A stretch of DNA of 22,900 nucleotides, taken from assembly GCA_037178675.1 (NCBI GenBank), contig JAYMGJ010000722.1, positions 1 through 22,900 on the forward strand. Direction: 5' to 3'. The position numbers and the translations under genes were made by a program. The stretch is from Scleroderma bovista. Its lineage: Eukaryota > Basidiomycota > Agaricomycetes > Boletales > Sclerodermataceae. Of this stretch, positions 10,808 through 20,493 are shown piece after piece; the first letter of the stretch is position 1, and each line of letters starts with the position of its first letter. The notes beneath the pieces were generated by a model, which saw only the letters and a program-made list of their open reading frames with translations, was not told the DNA's origin and ran no database searches.

Positions 10808-12602
10808 GCGCAGAAGATAGAATACAAGTTGGCAGGTGTTGGCATTGTTTATTGGGAAAACCTTTGGGGGGATATCCTGGAACTTATTGCGACGTCACCA
10901 ACGGGTTGGCAGGATGTGCAGGTTGCATGGCAGAACACCAAGTCTTCAGGTGTGATACCTTCTTCATTTCGGAACCACTTTCTGACTTTCTTGTACAAGT
11001 ACTGCTGTTGCTAGACGATATCAGAGCATGGCGGCTTTTCCAGGCATGGGCCTATGGACATGTGAATCCCACCCTGGTGACTGATGCGATGGAAGTAGTG
11101 TTTGGAGAGTGGTATGTTTGGGAGGAGTGGGAGGAGACTATTGTATCTATGCACGACGTGTGGGAGGACGAAGACGAGGAATCTCTTCCCTGGACTTGTG
11201 GAGTTTTCCAGGAGATCCTTGGGCGCCGAGGACTCTCTCTTCCCCCTCCTCGAAGGAAATGATATCTCCTGTTAGTCGATGTATTGCCGCTAGGACAAGA
11301 CGATGATCACTATACGTGGACTCCTGTGTCTCCGAAGAAGCAACGAAACAGGAAGCCTGGCCAGAGTTCCACTGGTGACTCTGACATGCGCCTGCTCGAT
11401 CTAGGTGTCATCGACCTAACGGCATCAGTGGAAAGCAATGATCGCGCAAAGGTTGGGTCCTCAGAGGTGTCGCAGATGCAGAAGGAAAGCGATGGGGATG
11501 ACAGCACGAAAGCCGCTTTGAAGGTATCTCGGAAGCGGAAGAGAGTAGACACTCCCCAATGAACCAGCGCTAAGGCTGGTCCTTCGAAGCAGAAGTGACG
11601 GAGGACTGACGTCCAACGAAACAATCCCTTCCTTGACCTACACGCATCTGAAGATGGTGGTGAAGATGATGATGATGACGATGACGAAATCGGCGATAGT
11701 GACACACCGATGGGCAGTTGTCTGCAAGTCTCGGAGGTGCTACCTGCTGGGCGAGCAGCCTTCGCTTCTCGTGTGGATGATATCTGCTGCCACTATGAAA
11801 GTGGTTGCTCTGATGCTGGCCAAGGTGACTCGCATGGACTTCGCACTTCTCCCATCCCCTCTGCATCCCCCCCTATCCGCATTTATAAAGTCAATGTCAT
11901 GACAGGTATGTAACTTTGTTTCCTGATTTTTAGTCTAATTCCCTTGCAGAAAGGGCAGCCAATTACATTCAGCATGTCCTCCAAGTGAAATTGTTCAAGG
12001 TTACTCCTGGTTACCATTGGTCGTTGTATGTAGAAGCCACGAGTCCGAAAGAAATCTGGACATCCCTACCACCAAGCCATCGCTCAGTCGTCTGAGACAT
12101 CGCCCTTGTTCTGGCAGAAGAAGTACCATCGCTGTATTCCCTGTGCGAAGTCTATGCTTCAGCATTCTGGGTGCGAGTCAAGCGTGGTATATACAATAAC
12201 GACATCAGGTATGTGCTATCTCAGGATGAAGATAAACTCGATATTCTAGTTGCTCCTCGGCAACGCCCCTATGATGATGATCGGCGACAGCTCCTGTTCG
12301 ATATCGACAGGGCTCGACGGGCTGGATGTACGGTGACAGTAGAACAACCGTCTGATGCACATGGTGGAGTGGTGACCTGCTGTGGACTCGTCTACCATCA
12401 GGGCCTCCTTCTTCGTTTGTTTTCGAAGCGCGTACTGGAGGTGGTGGAAGTACCACATCCCAATAGCATTGTGTTCCATGTTTTGGCCGGCATTCATCCT
12501 TCTTTGATCTGCCAGATGATTCTTATGTTCTCAGCGCAATTGTGGCGACAAGACGACCTTGTTCACATCATTAAGGGAGACCTTTGTGATAGACTTGGGC
12601 GC
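10808..12602 (+). pseudogene. SPT5-like KOW-domain gene fragment (KOW-2), cut at both ends
   Basis: A paralogue of KOW-1. Exons are 10808-10949, 11015-11905 and 11950-12602, with introns of 65 and 44 nt in matching phase. Shared landmarks are AWRLFQAW (AWRLMMDW in KOW-1), an acidic D/E run near 11660-11690, SLPPSHRSVV (YLPPSHRSVA), the KOW-like RVKRGIYNNDIRYV (VRIKNGLYKGDIGFV), VAPRQRPYD (VAPRKRPYD) and VEVPHPNSIVFHV (VELPHPDDIAFHM). In-frame TGA codons at 11260, 11560, 11596 and 12093 are the only internal breaks: no TAA, TAG or frameshift was found over about 1.7 kb. The fragment lacks its start and everything after IIKGDLCDRLGR. Both ends abut a long LTR at a GCGC tetramer. It lies between two inward-pointing LTR promoters. 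Confidence 0.78.
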
Positions 12603-13134
12603 TGTGAGTCAAAGTGTGGATTTGGGTTGGAGTAATAACCCAAACACAACACCAACAAAGGACTATGAATATGTGCGAGTGGTGGTTTACCTCCGCGGTG
12701 TCCAGAGAGGATGTGCTGAGGAGGGGAAAGGGGATCTACACCAACAGGGTGATGCAGACAGTGATGCAGGATACTCCTGGGGTACAGGAGTAATAGAAGA
12801 CGAAGGGGATAGGGGTCTGGACTCTTCCTAAAGCCTAGGAAGTGTCAAAGTGGGGATTGGGTTGACTGGGACTGAAACAGCAATACTACACCTAGAGATT
12901 GGTGCAGCAAGGGGACAAGGGGGCTCCTGACGTCCAGAAGCAATGAGAGATGAAGGATTGACTAGCTAGACTCCGCTTGAGCCTAGAGAAACACTTGGAC
13001 TTGAATAGACTGAATAAACTTGAGATATCAGAGCCTTTAGACCTTCACTGAAGCCTACAAGACTCAAAGAACTGAGGGGATACTGACTGAGAGAGTCTGA
13101 GAGAGGGATAATTTCGTGCAATTGGGTCCTTTCA

Positions 13135-13160
13135 CTGGGCTGAGCCCAGGGGTTTAAATA
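13135..13160 (-). promoter_or_regulatory. LTR promoter: TATA-like box plus short hairpin (copy B)
   Basis: This is the mirror image of 10250-10275: TATTTAAA at 13160-13153 on the minus strand, followed by the palindrome at 13149-13135. Transcription would run leftward through 12603 and read KOW-2 in antisense. Confidence 0.5.
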
Positions 13161-13195
13161 CATGGGGGGGCACAGCATTAAAGTACAAAAAGAGA

Positions 13196-13369
13196 AGGGA
13201 GTAAGCAGAATTTGTCAAGGATTGGTAAGGGATTGGTAAGAGCTTTGTAAGGGGTTTGTAAGCGATCAGTAAGCAAGGGATAAGCAGGAATGAGTAAGCA
13301 TAGGAAGCATGAATAAGCTGCTGAGTAAAGGAATGAGTAAGCTGCATGACAAGATTGATTGGTAAGGGA
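13196..13369 (-). repeat. Array of degenerate CTTAC(C)AATC motifs (copy B)
   Basis: This is the mirrored counterpart of the array at 10041-10214, seen on the plus strand as repeated GATTGGTAAG-type units. It is just upstream, in LTR orientation, of the TATA-like box at 13153-13160. Confidence 0.6.
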
Positions 13370-13774
13370 GTGAGTCATCAGCTGAGTAATATACCAAAAA
13401 TGCGAAAGGGATAGAGTAATACTGATGACAAGAGAGCATCAGTAAGCAAGGGATGAGTCACTGCACAGCAGAAGGAGTCATTGATGCACAGCCTAAGAAG
13501 TTTGATGGGGGGGCTGTGTACCATCAGGAATTTGATGGGACAACAATGGGGAAGATCTGAGATTAATAGGGGGATTGATCCGAGACAAAACAGCCACAAG
13601 AAGGGTACCAGGGGTCCAGAGGTCTTTTGGGGGGTCAGCATACACTAAGGTATAGTGCATGTGTTCTAGCGCCGCTGAAGCGCAACCATGGGCTCCCTTG
13701 ACAAGCTCTCTTCTGGGAAAGAACGAGAGAGGGTTCTTCTTCCTAATAGCACTATAAAGTGGGGGGAATAACTG

Positions 13775-14167
13775 TCATGGTGCTGGGGGACGTCGTCTGA
13801 AAGTAGGGAAGTGGATAGAGTATTGAATTCGACGCATCCAGGGAAGCGAGACAAATGACAGAGGAAGATGGACATGGCAAGTATCTGGGAGGAAGGGACC
13901 ATAGGCTGAGGGCTCAGGGGACACAGAGATGACCAGAGAAGACTTCTCAAGCTTGACAATAGACCTAAGATGACCAAAGTATGTCCTTGACGCAGGACTG
14001 ACGAGGAGAACGCGCTGACCGAGAACGAGAGGGACTGAGGGAGCAGGCTGGGAAGATATGTGCCAGGCAGTGCATGGGAACTCTGGGAGAGGCTGTCCTA
14101 AGAGCAGGACATAGTGGAGATCTGCAGCAATAGCGGAGAAATGATCCAGAGAAAATACGGACTCCAT
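13775..14167 (-). CDS. Conserved ORF inside the long LTR (copy B)
   Basis: Identical in protein sequence to the ORF at 9243-9635; it starts at 14167 and ends at 13775 on the minus strand. Two identical copies 4.5 kb apart reflect the recent origin or homogenisation of the LTR, so this pair does not itself show selection. The informative comparison is with 20494-20883. Confidence 0.55.
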   Translation of the reverse strand: MESVFSLDHFSAIAADLHYVLLLGQPLPEFPCTAWHISSQPAPSVPLVLGQRVLLVSPASRTYFGHLRSIVKLEKSSLVISVSPEPSAYGPFLPDTCHVHLPLSFVSLPWMRRIQYSIHFPTFRRRPPAP

Positions 14168-14703
14168 AGTGAGTGATGAAGCGAACATCTGGAGTGCAGG
14201 GGGAATATCTCCATGGGAAATGAACAGATTTGCGTCGGAACTTGACAGGCAGATAGACCATGCTCTAGGCTCTCTGATGGTATAGTCACGTGCCTGATAG
14301 CTTCAGAAACGACGGAGCTATTCAAAATATCGGAATGCCGGCACTGGGCACCTAAAAATGACATTTGGGCGCTAAAAATCATTTCTTCTCTTTCTCCTTC
14401 GTTTCTCCATCAATTCTTCGGCTTCTTTGATCGTTCTGGTATGGGAGTTGGACTGCAGACGTGTGCATTCCTTTCTCATACCACAATTGATGTTATTCCT
14501 TCAGTTTCTTCTGCTTCTTGGCGGTCCTCGTGCGATAGATGACTGTCTGCATTGGCATTCATCTCTCGCATCAGGATAGTTGTCTTGTGTGATAGATGGC
14601 TACGATGAGGGTCCGTCGTGCTTATCCTTCACATAAGGATCATTCGATATAGGTGTTATCTTCCATGTTCACTGTACCAAACCTGTTTGGTGCGTGACAA
14701 CGC

Positions 14704-15268
14704 TCCACATGAAATCGGATACATTGATTAACAGTCTTGTTCGTTCGTTCACTAGCACTGTCGGTTTGAGGGTGATAAGCCGATGACATCTTCAGTTTAA
14801 CACCAGTCTGTCTTCCAAAAACATGACAGGAACAATTTGTCACGATCTGAGACGATCTCATGAGGAAGACCATTCTCACAGTACCAGTGGTCAAAAAACA
14901 GGGCAGCAAACTGAGGGGCCATTATGGTGTTACAACAAGGAATCAGACAGATGTCTGTGCCCATATGGTCAGTTATCGTTACGAGCATGTTATACCCTTG
15001 GTCTTCTGGCAATGGTCCAATAAAATCCACTGCCACAGATTCCCCCCTACCATCAGGAATTGGCAAGGGGTGCAGCGGTCCTGCTGGAGCTGTCGTAGCA
15101 GACTTGTTATGCATGCAAGGTACACAAGCAGGGATGTATGCTTCCACAAGGTCACGTCACATGTTAGGCCAATAGAAGGATTTGCGGAGAGCAGTGTATG
15201 TTTTGTTGGCTCCGAAATGTCCAGCAGTATTGTGAGTGGTGTGGAAAAACTTTTCCCATAAGGAGCGT
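14704..15268 (-). pseudogene. Ty3/gypsy integrase, broken and truncated
   Basis: The HHCC zinc-binding module reads HNTAGHFGANKTY...FYWPNM...ACVPCMHNK. The catalytic core follows, with VAVDFIGPLPEDQGY (first Asp), IVSDRDKLF (second Asp) and AYHPQTDSASERTNK (Glu). Breaks: an in-frame TGA at 15159-15157 between FYWPNM and RDLVEAY (Arg expected, so CGA to TGA), and a small frameshifting deletion near 14806-14826 between FWK and TGVKLKMSS. The frame then ends at FHVER where the long LTR begins at 14699. Upstream it joins the RT-RNase H frame once the 274-bp solo LTR is removed. Confidence 0.85.
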
Positions 15269-15542
15269 TGAAAAGATAACAATGTGTTTGGGTGGCTGCT
15301 CCCTCAGATGAGGTGCATTCGACCCAGGGACTTCTGGAGGTCTGGCAAGGCTCCCAAGGACTAAGGAGACTAAGAAACTAGAGAGTGGAAGGGTGGTTCA
15401 GTCACTCCAAGACTGAGCTCAAAGATATACACTGAAGAGAAGGATTTTGCTTAGTAAGCTAAGTACAAGCCTACATAGCTAAGGTAAGAGTCCAGTATCA
15501 GTACTACCAATCTACACACCCAGAGACAGGACTGTCTCTACA
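15269..15542 (-). mobile_element. 274-bp solo LTR in pol, with 4-bp target duplication ACGC
   Basis: On the minus strand it starts TGTAGAGACAGTCC at 15542 and ends TTTTCA at 15269 (TG...CA). The flanking ACGC is perfectly duplicated (plus-strand GCGT at 15265-15268 and 15543-15546). Removing the element and one ACGC restores the polyprotein exactly: ...VIPCVR joins SLWEKFFHTTHNTAGHFG in frame. This is strong evidence of a simple insertion, best explained as an LTR left after LTR-LTR recombination. A short terminal-repeat element of another kind is less likely. The parent family is not otherwise present. Confidence 0.87.
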
Positions 15543-17624
15543 GCGTACGCACGGTATAACCAAATGGTCAGCAAGATATAGCAAACCATCCTTCTCCTGC
15601 AACCGGTGAATGGAGTCTAATGACTCAAAAAGTTTGCAGCAGAAAGGATCTTCCATGTAGCCTGTCAAAATTTCGAGTACTAATGAGCGATCAAGGGATG
15701 TTGTAGACACTGCACCGATTATGTCTTCCACAACATCACCTCGATGCGATAGTGTGTCCACCACTACGTTGTGTTCCCCTTTAATGTAGTGTACCGTGAG
15801 ATCGAACTGTGCCATATATTCTTGCCAGCAGGCCTGACAATGTGATAGATCATGTTGTGTCACAAAATTCTCTAGCGTGCGATGGCCAGTGTAAACATGG
15901 ACTGGAGTTCCCAACAATTCTATCCGCCATTTCTGTAATCCATGGATAATCACAAGCAGTTCCTTTTCATGGACAGGGTAATTGAGGGTGGCATCACGGA
16001 GGGGAGTGGAATTGAAGGCTACAGGATGTGCTTCCTCCCAAGTTGGACCCCAAGAAAGAACCGCACCAGTTCTATAATCGGAGGCATCACATGTCAGAAA
16101 GATGTGGTTGTTACCTGGGTTATCGTGGTCTATCGTTGTCAGGCACTGAGGACTGATGACCAGGTCCTTGATAGCCTGGAAGGCTCCCTGATGTTCCTCT
16201 GACCAACTTGGGAAGTTGAGGTCAGCGGCCTTGGTGGTCAGGGCATTCAGAATGCGGGTATGTTCTGCAAGATTAGGAATGTGATTGGCAATATAATGAA
16301 CTAACCCAAGGAAAGAACACATCTCATTTGCGGAACAAGGTATAGGCCAGTCCAAAATGCATGAAATCTTGGTGGGATCCGCTTCAATACCTTGGGCAGA
16401 GACCTTGTGGCCCAAAAACAAGACCTCGGTACAGAAGAGATGTGTCTTTTTAAGGGAGCAAAAGAGTTTGGCCGCACGGAGAGCCTCCAAAATAGTGCAG
16501 ACATTCTGTACATGTTCATCTAAGGTCTGTGACCAAATAACTATATCATCAAGATATATGTGACAAATCTGACCAATGAACTGTCGCAACACGCAGGCCA
16601 TGCAGTGTTGGTGAACAGCAGGCGCATTGCGTACCCCCATAGGCATAACCAGCCATTCATAAAGACCCCAAGGAGTATGGACAGCCAGCCATTTAACATC
16701 ATCAGGGTGTACTTTGGTTTGGAAAAAGGCATTAGTCATGTCGATTTTTGCAAAAGGTTTGCCCTTCGCACAGTCACGCAGAATCTCTTCGATCTTTGGC
16801 AAAGGATGATTATCGGGCACAGTGTTAAGATTGAGTTCACGGAAGTCATTCACCCATCGAGGCAATGCTGTAGGATCTGCCTTCGGAATGATAAATGCCA
16901 GGGAAGAATGAGGATTGTTTGAAGGATGTAGACGTCCAGCATCTATGTGTTGTTGTAACAACATTTTCCAGGCTTCACGATATTTCTTTGGGCAATCATA
17001 AGAGTGACATTGAATAATCTTATTTGGATCCCTGGGCTGTACATGGAAAAGAACATTGTCAGGCAAATGTTCAATAGGTGGAATGTCCACCGGAAAGCGG
17101 TCTGCAAACTCTGCCTTTATAGAGGCATCATATTTATGTAAGTCTTCACTGAAGGCAAGGTGCTCAATATGACCTTGGATCACAGCTACATTGTTCTCAA
17201 ACAGTGGCAAGTGATAACTCAAGTCATTCACAGCCTTGCTCCTCGATGACGGGTTCAACAAATCGTAACCAGAGTCCTTATTTATACACGTGCGCAGCTC
17301 ATGATCAATTACAATGTGGTTGGTCGACAAGAAAGGACACCCCAACAACAGCAGTGTGCAGAGACATGGTGTTACAATGGCATGAACTGATCGCAAACGA
17401 AACTTGCAGTCCAATGAAAGACACGACAGTCGAACATACTGAGACAGTGAAAAGGTGTCACGCTCCTTGGGTGACATGGCGACTGAGACATCAAGCGGGT
17501 TGGGTAGGGTATAGAGGCGGAGGCCAAGCTTCTTGATGAGAGCAGCGTCAATCAGAACTAAATGTGAACCATTGTCAATCAATGCCTCAACAGGGAGAGA
17601 TGCTGCAAAGATTGGGTCCATCAA
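15543..17624 (-). pseudogene. Ty3/gypsy protease-reverse transcriptase-RNase H region
   Basis: The open frame runs from 17624 into the solo LTR. The retropepsin active site is ALIDNGSHLVLI (about residues 14-25): DNG, a variant of the usual DSG/DTG. RT motifs are WVNDFRELNLNT, FAKIDMTNAFFQTKVH, MPMGVRNAPAVHQ and the catalytic YLDD at about residues 357-360 (16556-16545). RNase H shows LTCDASDYRTGAVLSWG, YPVHEKELLVIIHGL and VVVDTLSHR. The third conserved acidic position, usually YTDHRTLENF, reads YTGHRTLENF (Gly codon at 15887-15885), so RNase H is probably inactive. The frame is offset from gag by one base near 17600; one extra A in GGACCCAATC would explain it. Confidence 0.87.
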
Positions 17625-18879
17625 TCAAACACGACCAGTAGAAATGGGGAATAGACAAAGGAGCAACACACTCATCACCAGTATCTGTGCCACTGCCCAG
17701 GGCAGCGGATGGCATCACCACAGCGATAGGCTCAGCAGCCTCATCAGTGGTACGGACTTGCTTGGGCGCTGGTTCGTCCTTGATGACCTCCGCGATCAGT
17801 TTAGTATGCTTCTTAGCACGAGCAGCCTCCACATCAGTAGCTGTGAGCGTAGTGTACCCTTTAGCATCCGGGAAATAATTGGTGCATGTTGGCAAGGTGT
17901 GGTTCTGGAAGAATCGGCGACACTTGTAACAACCCTCGTTATCATTCAACAACTTTCATTCCTCTGGGGTGAGCTGCAGAAGGCAAGTATGGACTTTGCC
18001 ATCACCAGTCGCCTTGGGCTCCTTGGACTTTGTATTCATTGAGCAACTGGTTTGAAGGGGCTGGCAATTTGAGGCGCAAAGTGCCGCTTCAACAGCCTCC
18101 TTCTGTCTGGCTACATCACGAAGATGTTTCTCATCAAGGTGATGAACCTTCTCAATCCACTTGCAAAGATCCTTCTCGGCTTCAACATTGGCGGAACGAT
18201 AGTCACCGATGAGATCAACATTCATGTGGCTCTTGAGGTGATAGCGAAGATTATCATCAGAAAGATGGGAAGGATTTCCATGGAGAAGAACGTTCTGGCT
18301 CTGTACTTCGGCAGCCCATACATGGAAGGCTTTGTCGCCTTGAGTAGACAACAACAACTTCTGCCAAGCCATGGTCACCCAGTCCAAGGGTAGCCAGTAG
18401 GAACGGACTTCCAGCATGAAGGCAGCGAAGGTCAACGCGTTGAGATGATCGCTTTCGTTGACATACCAATCCTGTACCTGAGGATCTTGGAGATTCCAGG
18501 TGACCCTCCCTACCTGGTCCTTCCCTGCGATCTCCTTCTGCCAGAAGAACTGGAGACAACCCATCTCCCAAGTGCAGAGAGCCTCAGGAGTGATCTCACC
18601 AGCAGTAAGAAGAGGTGCCTTATTTGGGGCCACCTGTTCACAGCGACCTTGCTTTGCAGACATAGAAGTATGCACATGGGAATAATCTGAACTATCCAAT
18701 GAAGAGGAGACAGGAGACAGCAATGACAGAGGAGGTGGCAATGACAATGGTAAGGGTGGCGATGACAGAGATAATGGCGGTAATGGCAACGATGGAGGAA
18801 CTGCCGTTCCCCGACTCCGAGTGGTCAAGGAATAGGGAATAGTAGGACGGCGACGGTGTGACAGCTTAACGCCTTGCAT
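17587..18879 (-). pseudogene. Ty3/gypsy gag with zinc knuckle, one internal stop
   Basis: Translation from the ATG at 18879 gives a Ser/Pro/Leu-rich N-terminus, then a helical capsid-like region (EITPEALCTWEMGCLQFF through LCKWIEKVHHLDEKHLRD). The frame is stopped by TGA at 17958-17956 (TPEE, stop, KLLNDNEG). The same frame then continues with a zinc-knuckle-like CYKC...H...C (GCYKCRRFFQNHTLPTC; spacing C-x2-C-x6-H-x4-C, looser than the canonical x4). It ends at 17587, overlapping the protease start. The internal TGA most simply comes from CGA. Gag binds RNA and forms the retrotransposon particle. Confidence 0.83.
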
Positions 18880-18921
18880 AGGATGTCAACTCGCACTCGG
18901 CTCGACATTCAAAAAAAAAGT

Positions 18922-18933
18922 GGAAACTCACCA
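18922..18933 (-). other. Putative primer binding site next to the gypsy LTR
   Basis: On the minus strand TGGTGAGTTTCC follows directly after the inferred LTR end CA (18935-18934). It begins TGG, the complement of a tRNA CCA end, as expected of a primer binding site. I did not match it to a specific tRNA. Confidence 0.4.
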
Positions 18934-19387
18934 TGAAGGTGGGGAGTAACACTCAGGATGATGGTTCGAGAGAACGTGAACAAGCGTGTGAGATTAAACA
19001 GGTTTACAGGAGGCAATAACAGTGAGAGTGAGAGTGAGGGCGAGAGGGAAAAAGAGAGACATCTCACCTGAGGGGCCCTCAGGTATATATATGAAGAAAC
19101 GTGCCAACTGCGGCACCAATAAGGAAATGAAGCATATAACTAGGACGTGCACGGGCCCATGTCATATTAGTAAGCCGTCGTTGTAAGCCGTCGTTAGGAT
19201 GCTAGGCTTACAACAAAGCAAGATATAAGTACAGAATACCATTGATCACTTGTTGGCTTGATCGCGGGGCGACACGTAAGCCATTAACAATCCAGGAAGG
19301 GTGCACGAGCCAGTGGGTCAACAGAGATCATCGGAAAGACACAGACCAAAACGCAAGACAACAGACGACACTCATGATACTCTTACA
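18934..19387 (-). repeat. Gypsy-element LTR (about 454 bp)
   Basis: On the minus strand it starts TGTAAGAGTATC at 19387, right after a polypurine tract, and is inferred to end CCACCTTCA at 18934 before the primer-binding-site-like TGG. A TATA run (ATATATATAC on the minus strand, 19091-19082) lies inside, giving a promoter pointing at gag. No second copy exists in the window, so the right boundary is inferred from TG...CA and neighbouring signals. Confidence 0.65.
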
Positions 19388-19398
19388 TTCCCCCCTTC
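19388..19398 (-). other. Polypurine tract directly 5' of the gypsy LTR
   Basis: The minus-strand sequence GAAGGGGGGAA abuts the LTR start TGTAAGAG. A polypurine tract normally precedes the 3' LTR of an element. Its presence upstream of this LTR means the LTR was once the 3' LTR of an element whose last ORF is gene X, or that two elements share it in tandem. Confidence 0.65.
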
Positions 19399-20493
19399 AA
19401 AGTTTGTCATCATAACTTTTCACTTCTTCAGCTCTTTTTCTGTGTCCTTTCCTTTATCCGCTTCAACTGACAGCTCCGTTTCCATATCAATTTCTCCTTC
19501 CGCATCTTCTTCGGCACTCGCACTCATTGGTTCATTCAACATCTCGAGATCTTTGTCAGTTAGAATGGGCTGATCGAGGACGGAGGATTGGGGGATCATA
19601 GGAGGTAAGGCAGACAGAAAAGGAGCACAACTGGGACCCGCTACTGGAGTAGGGGTGGAATAAGATTGACTGGGTCCTGTCAACGTTCCTGATACAGTTG
19701 GGGTAACTGCAATGGGAGTCGGAAATGCATCCGTTGATGTACCTCTAGCAGGGGTTTGGGCTTCAAAGAGGGTTGGAAGACGGTGGGTCCTGTCAGTGAT
19801 GGGTCCTCATGCCAGATTACGAGCGGCGTGTTTTGCCTTACAAGTTTGGAACCCTCTGGTCATGGACGCTGTCACGCACCAAACGTGTTTGGTACTGTGG
19901 ACATGGAGAAAGTTAGCTGATGAAACTAATGCGAAGAACGCACACCCAAGATCTGTTGAAAGATTGCCCCGACTTGAGGGATACAGACAGCCCTCGCTAT
20001 CCATATCACGCAAAGTCATGACTATCCTTATGCGAAGGATGAATACAAGCTTGTCATAGCCATCTATCGCACAAGAATGACTATCCTGGAGCAAGAGATG
20101 AATGCCATCGTCTGGCAGTCATCCCTCGCACAAGAACCGCCAAGAAGCAGAAGAATCCAAGGATTGGTGATCATTTCAGTATGAGAGAGGAATGCAACCT
20201 ACTGCAGTCCAACTCCCATACCAGAACAACCAAAGAAGCAGAAGAAACGATAGAGAAACAAAGGAAAAAAAGGAAGAATCATTTTTTAGCGCCCAAATGT
20301 CAAATTTAGGCGCCCAGTGCCGGCATTCCGATATTTTGAATAGCTCCGCCATTTTTGAAGCTATCAATCATGTGACTATACCATCATGGAGCCTAGACCG
20401 TGGTCTATCTGCCTGTCAAGTTCCGACGTAAATCCGTTCATTTCCCACGGAGATATTCCACCCGCAATCCAGACACCCACTTCATCACTCACT

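Larger units (their letters stand above)
12603..14699 (-). mobile_element. Long LTR, copy B (2,097 bp), right arm of inverted pair
   Basis: This is the mirror image of 8711-10807. On the minus strand it begins TGTCACGCACC at 14699 and ends GACTCACA at 12603. On the plus strand the left flank is GCGC (12599-12602, KOW-2) and the right flank is ACGC (14700-14703, gypsy integrase), so its own flanks do not match. It interrupts the integrase reading frame directly after IRFHVER. Contents are as in copy A. Confidence 0.8.
14700..19387 (-). mobile_element. Ty3/gypsy-type LTR retrotransposon, dead, 3' part missing
   Basis: Read on the minus strand: LTR (19387-18934), primer-binding-site-like sequence, gag (18879-17587), protease-RT-RNase H (17624-15543) and integrase (15268-14704). 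The order PR-RT-RH-IN is that of Ty3/gypsy elements. Damage includes a TGA in gag, a frameshift at the gag/pol junction, loss of one RNase H catalytic Asp, a solo-LTR insertion in pol, a TGA and a frameshift in integrase, and truncation by the long LTR at 14699. The integrase C-terminus and the 3' LTR are not in the window. It cannot transpose on its own. Confidence 0.88.

Noticed and set aside
11960..12600. KOW-2 as a host gene still functional.
   Set aside because: It lacks start and C-terminal half, carries four in-frame TGA codons and ends at LTRs on both sides.
8711..14699. The inverted pair with KOW-2 as one composite transposon inserted with ACGC on both sides.
   Set aside because: The outer ACGC flanks match, but removing the block would fuse the middle of a transposase to the middle of an integrase, an unlikely empty site. 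The inner GCGC ends also need a separate explanation.
19420..19683. The acidic minus-strand ORF at 19420-19683 as a separate small gene.
   Set aside because: It is in frame with the upstream gene X segment and separated from it only by a single TGA at 19807-19809.
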